Shown here one piece after another: positions 60,045 through 64,000 of a stretch of 64,000 bases of DNA. The DNA comes from Lewinellaceae bacterium (GTDB taxonomy: Bacteria; Bacteroidota; Bacteroidia; Chitinophagales; Saprospiraceae): the NCBI GenBank assembly GCA_020636355.1, contig JACJYB010000018.1:1-64000 (forward strand), given 5' to 3'. The translations under genes and the position numbers were made by a program. Each line of letters opens with the position of its first letter. Position 1 is the first letter of the stretch. The notes below the pieces were generated by a model, which was given only the letters and a program-made list of their open reading frames with translations, had not been told where the DNA came from and ran no database searches.

Positions 60045-60734
60045 TTATTTTAAATATTGATTCATATTTTCGATGTCCTGTCGGATATGATCTACCAGGG
60101 ACTGATAGGTGATGAGGAAGTCGTTTTTGGTTGTATCCAATTTAAATTGAGCTTCCTGCAATTCACCGGTCATGTTTTCCATATTTTTCCGGATTTGATT
60201 GATCTCTTCCGTCAGTTTCTGGATCTGGCCGGTCTTGTCGGCTATGGACTGGTTAAAGGTTTTAAGCTTTTGCTCTTTTTCCGTAATCTGCAGATTGCGT
60301 TGATTGATGAGGGCTTGTTCAAATTTTTTTTCCTCTTCCGCAAGCACCTGCAGATAGTGTTGGGCTGTTTTGACCAGGTTCGAAGCATTGGCCCCCATGG
60401 TCTGCGCCATGGCAAATGCAGATCGATACTTCGTGGGTTCATCCATGCTGATTTGATCCAGGGACTGTAGGGACTGTTTGTATTCCAGGTAATCGAACCC
60501 GTCCAGGTTCTTCTTATCCATGGCTGCCAGAAGGATATTGAGAAATTTATCGGAGACCTTTCCACCGGCTACTGATTTTTCAACCATGGGTGAGGGATCA
60601 TTATCCGGCACAACCGGATTTGATTGCACTGCCGGAACTATCTCCTCTTCGGTGGACTCAACGGGTTTGGCAGCGGACGAACCATGTTCATCTTCAATGA
60701 CAAAGAGTGATTTAAGCTTTTTGAGCATCGTCAT
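60045..60734 (-). CDS. soluble coiled-coil protein
   Basis: 229 residues, no signal peptide or membrane segment. The first ~65 residues are Ser/Pro/Glu-rich and probably disordered; ~65-120 form a small helical domain (KVSDKFLNILLAAMDKKNLDGFDYLEYKQSLQSL); ~120-229 are a continuous coiled coil. First gene of the operon, preceded by a TAnnTTTG element. A cytoplasmic partner that may act on the coiled coil of the membrane protein encoded next; the overall pattern recalls PspA/TelA-type envelope-stress modules, but I see no sequence signature of these families. Confidence 0.75.
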   Translation of the reverse strand: MTMLKKLKSLFVIEDEHGSSAAKPVESTEEEIVPAVQSNPVVPDNDPSPMVEKSVAGGKVSDKFLNILLAAMDKKNLDGFDYLEYKQSLQSLDQISMDEPTKYRSAFAMAQTMGANASNLVKTAQHYLQVLAEEEKKFEQALINQRNLQITEKEQKLKTFNQSIADKTGQIQKLTEEINQIRKNMENMTGELQEAQFKLDTTKNDFLITYQSLVDHIRQDIENMNQYLK

Positions 60735-60756
60735 ATTTCAGAATTGTGAGGACCAC

Positions 60757-60764
60757 CAAAAATA
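60757..60764 (-). promoter_or_regulatory. TAnnTTTG -7 element for the coiled-coil/binding-protein operon
   Basis: The minus strand reads TATTTTTG, 22 bases before the ATG at 60734. It is a match to the Bacteroidota -7 consensus at a typical distance; the -33 element is not obvious. Confidence 0.5.
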
Positions 60765-60931
60765 CGAAAAAAACGCATCGCACCGACAGCCAAGATAATG
60801 CCGCATACATCCCCACCAGCGATAAGGTTAAAAGTTACGGCTACCTAGGGAAAATCTGGCTATCTGGCGGAGGACAACCTTTTTACGGATGAATTCGTCT
60901 CATCCAGACGAATCGGTCCGTCCCCATAACC

Positions 60932-60958
60932 TTGCAAAAAGTTATTCTAGTATTTTTG
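60932..60958 (+). promoter_or_regulatory. promoter of the arginine-deiminase-family gene
   Basis: TTG at 60932-60934 and TATTTTTG at 60951-60958 are spaced as expected for the Bacteroidota primary sigma factor (-33 and -7). The ATG follows at 60979, giving a leader of about 15 bases. Confidence 0.6.
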
Positions 60959-60978
60959 CACACCAAAATTAAACAATC

Positions 60979-62238
60979 ATGAATGCTCAGGTTCAGGTTC
61001 ATTCAGAGATCGATCCATTAAGACGGGTAATCATCCATGAGCCGGATTCCGGAATCAGCCGGGTTTCGCCAAAGCGATCGCACGAGTTGTTGTTTGACGA
61101 TATCGTGTACCTGCCTCATATGATCCAGGAGCATCGTATCTTCCGCCGGGTATTGGAGCAATTTTTAGGTGAAGAACATGTTTATGAAACCCAGCAATTA
61201 CTGGCAGAATCCCTGAGCCAGGATGAAGAAACGCGAGAAACCATCATCAAATGGGTCCTGGATTTTGAAGAATTACCTACCTCATACCTGCAACAGTTTA
61301 ACAAGTACGATAATGCCAAGTTGGCTGAAGTCCTTATTTCCGGCTACGACCCGGATGAGGATTACATTTATTTTGATCCGATCCCCAACTTCATTTTCAC
61401 CCGTGATATCGCAGCGGTTATCAACGATCACGTCCTGATCACCAAAGCAGCTAAATCAGCCCGGTACCGTGAAAATTTTCTCACCAGGAGCATCTTTTGG
61501 TCCCATCCCCACTTCAGGGGATTAAAGGAGGAAGGCAAAGTCATTAATCTGAATCATGTGGACCTGTTTCCTCCCTCGCGACGCGGTGAACCCATCTGCC
61601 TGGAGGGTGGTGATGTAATGATCCTCAACCAGGATTATCTTTTGATCGGGAGTTCCGAACGTACCAACGAACATACCATTCATGCCCTGAAGAAGGTTTT
61701 GTTTGAACGGGATATTGTACGTAATGTGGTCCAAATTGTGATCCCACCCGACCGTTCGTTCATGCACATCGATACCATTTTCACACAAATCGCAGCGGAA
61801 CACATCGTTGCTTACAAGCCCATTGTGGTCGACGGCTTAAGTTCCTATGTCAATGTTTTCAGGAAGGGCGGAGCCCAGGCCTTTTACCCGTCCATCGAAG
61901 AATTTTTCCATGCCGAGATCAATTCTAAAATCGATTTTATCCACGCTGGACAGGGGATTTCACCCTATCAGGAACGGGAGCAGTGGACCGATGGCTGCAA
62001 TCTTGTTGCGCTGAAGCCAGGCGTCGCCCTTACCTATGACCGTAACCCGTTCACTGAAAAAGCCCTGATCGAACACGGATACCAGATCATGCATGCCCAG
62101 GTTTTTCTGCGGAGTTGCGATACCGGTCAATTAAATCCGGAAACAATTGAAAATACCATCATCACGCTTCCTTCCAATGAGCTTTCCAGAGCCCGGGGAG
62201 GTTCGCATTGCATGACATGTCCTATCTTGCGCGGGTAA
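60979..62238 (+). CDS. arginine deiminase family protein
   Basis: 419 residues, ArcA-like length. Guanidino-group-modifying fold with VHSEIDPLRRVIIHEPD at the start, IPNFIFTRDIAAVI (Asp for guanidine binding), ICLEGGDVM, SFMHIDTIFTQI (catalytic His and Asp) and the C-terminal GGSHCMTCPI with the nucleophilic Cys at 411. Expected to hydrolyse arginine to citrulline and ammonia. No arcB, arcC or antiporter gene is present nearby, so a stand-alone role (arginine catabolism or a related guanidine substrate) is possible. First gene of a probable operon with a thioesterase 10 bp downstream. Confidence 0.88.
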   Translation: MNAQVQVHSEIDPLRRVIIHEPDSGISRVSPKRSHELLFDDIVYLPHMIQEHRIFRRVLEQFLGEEHVYETQQLLAESLSQDEETRETIIKWVLDFEELPTSYLQQFNKYDNAKLAEVLISGYDPDEDYIYFDPIPNFIFTRDIAAVINDHVLITKAAKSARYRENFLTRSIFWSHPHFRGLKEEGKVINLNHVDLFPPSRRGEPICLEGGDVMILNQDYLLIGSSERTNEHTIHALKKVLFERDIVRNVVQIVIPPDRSFMHIDTIFTQIAAEHIVAYKPIVVDGLSSYVNVFRKGGAQAFYPSIEEFFHAEINSKIDFIHAGQGISPYQEREQWTDGCNLVALKPGVALTYDRNPFTEKALIEHGYQIMHAQVFLRSCDTGQLNPETIENTIITLPSNELSRARGGSHCMTCPILRG

Positions 62239-62248
62239 ATAATTCGAA

Positions 62249-62701
62249 ATGCAGCGAGAACGCATCCTAATCAAACAGTCACACACCATAACTACCCGGG
62301 TTCGATACAGTGAGACCGACCGGATGGGGGTCGTCTACTATGGCAATTACGCCACTTTTTACGAAATAGGACGCGTGGAATTTCTTCGTTCCCTGGGCGT
62401 ACGTTATCGCGACCTGGAAGACATCCACCAATTGGCCCTGGCTGTCGTCAGTATGGAGACAAAATACGTCCGGCCGGCGCTCTACGATGATCTGCTTACC
62501 ATTGAAACGACTTTACAACATCTGGAAGGCAAGTACGTGGTGTTCTATACGGAAATCCGCAATGAGGCGAAACAATTGTTGAACACAGGCCGTGTCAAAC
62601 TTTGTTTTGTCAGCAGGGACCTTTTCCGAAGCGTACCCATCCCTGATTTTTTTACAGCTATCATCTTAAAAGCCTTTGACCAACCACTGGAAAAAATATA
62701 A
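62249..62701 (+). CDS. acyl-CoA thioesterase (4HBT/YbgC type)
   Basis: 150 residues. Hot-dog fold with the active-site motif YSETDRMGVVYYGNYATFYEIGRVEFLRSLG (Asp in ETDRMG, as in YbgC/4-hydroxybenzoyl-CoA thioesterases). Hydrolyses acyl-CoA, probably short-chain or aromatic. It follows the arginine-deiminase gene by 10 bp and overlaps the next gene by 26 bp, so the three are co-transcribed. Confidence 0.9.
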   Translation: MQRERILIKQSHTITTRVRYSETDRMGVVYYGNYATFYEIGRVEFLRSLGVRYRDLEDIHQLALAVVSMETKYVRPALYDDLLTIETTLQHLEGKYVVFYTEIRNEAKQLLNTGRVKLCFVSRDLFRSVPIPDFFTAIILKAFDQPLEKI

Positions 62702-63668
62702 AAGATGGTTCATCCGTCATCCGCGTGTTCTCGGATTAATCCAGTGGACCAAAACACATAGTCTTCCCGGATTTGTCGGGATACCTATCTATTCCGTCTT
62801 TCTTTTTGTTTGGAATGAAGCAAAGGAAGAACGACTGAACCTCAGGGCAAACAGCATTGCATTTAACTTTTTCCTTGCCATCTTTCCTTTCACCCTGTTT
62901 CTTCTGACGCTTATTTCCTTTCTGCCCCTGGAAGATGTAGAGTCCTACATTGTGGCCTGGCACAACTCCATCCGGAATGTTCTCCCGCAGGATGTGGATA
63001 CGTTTTTGTTCAGTGATGTGATCAAGGGTATTTTTGACCTTCACCGGGGAGATCTCTTATCGGTGGGTTTTATCCTGGCCATACTTTTTGCATCGGAAGG
63101 CATGCTTTCCATGCTACACGGTTTTGAAAAAGATTACACACATGCCTTTAAAAGCAGAACGATAATTCACAAAAGGCTGGTTGCACTGGCTCTGACCGGC
63201 TCTTCTGGAATTCTGCTCACCCTTTCATTTATTGTGGTTGGATTTGGAAACACCGTGGTATCTGAATTGGTGGACCGGCCGGGAATGGGCTGGCTGACCC
63301 GGTGGGGGCTTTATGGAATCCACTGGCTGGTAACCCTATCTTTGGTTTGGCTGTTGGTGTCCATCATCTACCGCTACGGGACACCTACCAGGCAGAAGTT
63401 GTCGTTATTCGCTCCCGGCACCAATGTAGCCACCTTTACGATTGTTATTTTTTCATTCCTGATTTCCTACTTTTTCAACCGGTTTGGCACCTACAACAAA
63501 GTCTATGGATCCATAGGCGCTATCATCGTGACCATGCTGTGGATAAAATACCTGGTATTGATCCTTCTGATTGGCTTTGAACTGAATGCAAGCATCGCCA
63601 CACTGGCTACTCCTGCCAGCGGTATGTCGAAACCTGAAAACCTGATAGATCCAAAACCCGGTCAATGA
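62676..63668 (+). CDS. YihY/BrkB-family membrane protein
   Basis: 330 residues from TTG 62676; no in-frame ATG precedes the first conserved part, and the start overlaps the thioesterase end by 26 bp. Six hydrophobic segments with typical BrkB patterns: LRANSIAFNFFLAIFPFTLFLL, FILAILFASEGMLSMLHGFEKDYTHAFKSR, RYGTPTRQKLSLFAPGTNVATFTIVIFSFLISYFFNRFGTYNKVYGSIGAIIVTMLWIKYLVLILLIGFELN. The family was once called RNase BN in error; the real function is not settled. The 3' end overlaps the convergent ubiX by about 62 bp. Confidence 0.88.
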   Translation: MTNHWKKYKRWFIRHPRVLGLIQWTKTHSLPGFVGIPIYSVFLFVWNEAKEERLNLRANSIAFNFFLAIFPFTLFLLTLISFLPLEDVESYIVAWHNSIRNVLPQDVDTFLFSDVIKGIFDLHRGDLLSVGFILAILFASEGMLSMLHGFEKDYTHAFKSRTIIHKRLVALALTGSSGILLTLSFIVVGFGNTVVSELVDRPGMGWLTRWGLYGIHWLVTLSLVWLLVSIIYRYGTPTRQKLSLFAPGTNVATFTIVIFSFLISYFFNRFGTYNKVYGSIGAIIVTMLWIKYLVLILLIGFELNASIATLATPASGMSKPENLIDPKPGQ

Positions 63669-64000
63669 CTGTTAGCATCAGTTCAGTGATGTCTTGTGGT
63701 TTACTGTATAAGGCGGGTATCGCAGGACAGATGATGGCTCCGGCACGGGTAAGGCGAACCATGTTCTCCAGATGGATCAGATTCAGGGGAGTTTCCCGGG
63801 GTACCAGGATTAATTTACGTCGCTCCTTGAGGATCACGTCGGCTGCCCTGGTAGTCAGGTCATCGGAATATCCATGTGCTATCCTTCCCAACAATCCCAT
63901 TGAACAGGGAATCACGATCATCGTCCGGTATTGTGCTGATCCGCTTGCAAAGGGAGCATTAAAGTCCTGCTTTTCGTAAAAATCAAACGGATAGCTCTTA
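63607..64000 (-). CDS. ubiX: UbiX-type flavin prenyltransferase, partial (runs off right edge)
   Basis: The frame is open from the window edge and covers the C-terminal 130 residues. KSYPFDFYEKQDFNAPFASGSAQYRTMIVIPCSMGLLGRIAHGYSDDLTTRAADV and LKERRKLILVPRETPLNLIHLENMVRLTRAGAIICPAIPALYSKPQ are textbook UbiX (FAPASGS-like loop, PCSM, RETP). It makes prenylated FMN for UbiD-type decarboxylases. The 5' part, with the FMN-binding GASG motif, lies outside. The end overlaps the brkB-like gene on the other strand. Confidence 0.92.
   Translation of the reverse strand, partial: KSYPFDFYEKQDFNAPFASGSAQYRTMIVIPCSMGLLGRIAHGYSDDLTTRAADVILKERRKLILVPRETPLNLIHLENMVRLTRAGAIICPAIPALYSKPQDITELMLTVIDRVLDLSGFQVSTYRWQE

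Overview
The window looks like a chromosomal piece of a member of the Bacteroidota, most likely of the Saprospiria type. This is an inference from gene families and not a species call. The evidence is: a secreted protein with a C-terminal type IX secretion (CHU_C) sorting domain, a type IX secretion plug (DUF5103) protein, 6-bladed beta-propeller lipoproteins of the BF3164 kind, a Nudix-type transcription regulator, TonB-dependent receptor and DUF5777 beta-barrel genes, and TAnnTTTG -7 promoter elements close to several start codons. Shine-Dalgarno sequences are rare, as usual for the phylum.

Layout. 1-170 is the start of an RND efflux pump gene that leaves the window. 171-6712 is an accessory island: a truncated GIY-YIG nuclease, two tiny helix-turn-helix genes, a secreted peptide with ten cysteines, three intact and one truncated beta-propeller lipoproteins, and many copies of a ~90-95 bp interspersed repeat. 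6727-13892 holds a large T9SS-exported protein, tadA with a possible attenuator-like leader beyond it, a 146-bp tandem repeat array, guaB, mpg and a Nudix-family regulator that faces a carboxylesterase across a perfect inverted repeat. 14002-21826 holds mostly single metabolic and envelope genes (HAD hydrolase, CAT-like acyltransferase, RlpA-like protein, 4-alpha-glucanotransferase, T9SS plug). 21855-27222 on the minus strand has a TolC/HlyD efflux pair and a three-gene cytochrome/beta-barrel module. 27334-45992 is mostly housekeeping: bacilliredoxin, amidohydrolase, priA, tRNA-Ala, OmpA lipoprotein, EI24 protein, rpsP with a very long acidic tail, a TonB-dependent receptor overlapping rpe, an exonuclease and an SNF2 helicase.

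45993-54569 is less stable: another block of the interspersed repeat, a class V aminotransferase, a degenerate ArsC-like protein, a methyltransferase among gene debris, an M14 carboxypeptidase split by two apparent one-base deletions, and a PIG-L deacetylase. Two echoes of the 3' end of the carboxypeptidase gene lie downstream of it.

54570-60734 on the minus strand is the part I find most interesting. Two coiled-coil proteins (one soluble, one membrane-anchored) are followed by a membrane-anchored solute-binding domain fused to a peptidoglycan-binding OmpA domain. After a terminator come a beta-carbonic anhydrase and a taurine/nitrate/bicarbonate-type ABC permease and ATPase that have no conventional binding protein of their own. 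Together they could form an envelope-spanning uptake or sensing complex. The window ends with an arginine-deiminase-family enzyme, an acyl-CoA thioesterase, a YihY/BrkB membrane protein and the 3' part of ubiX, which runs off the right edge.
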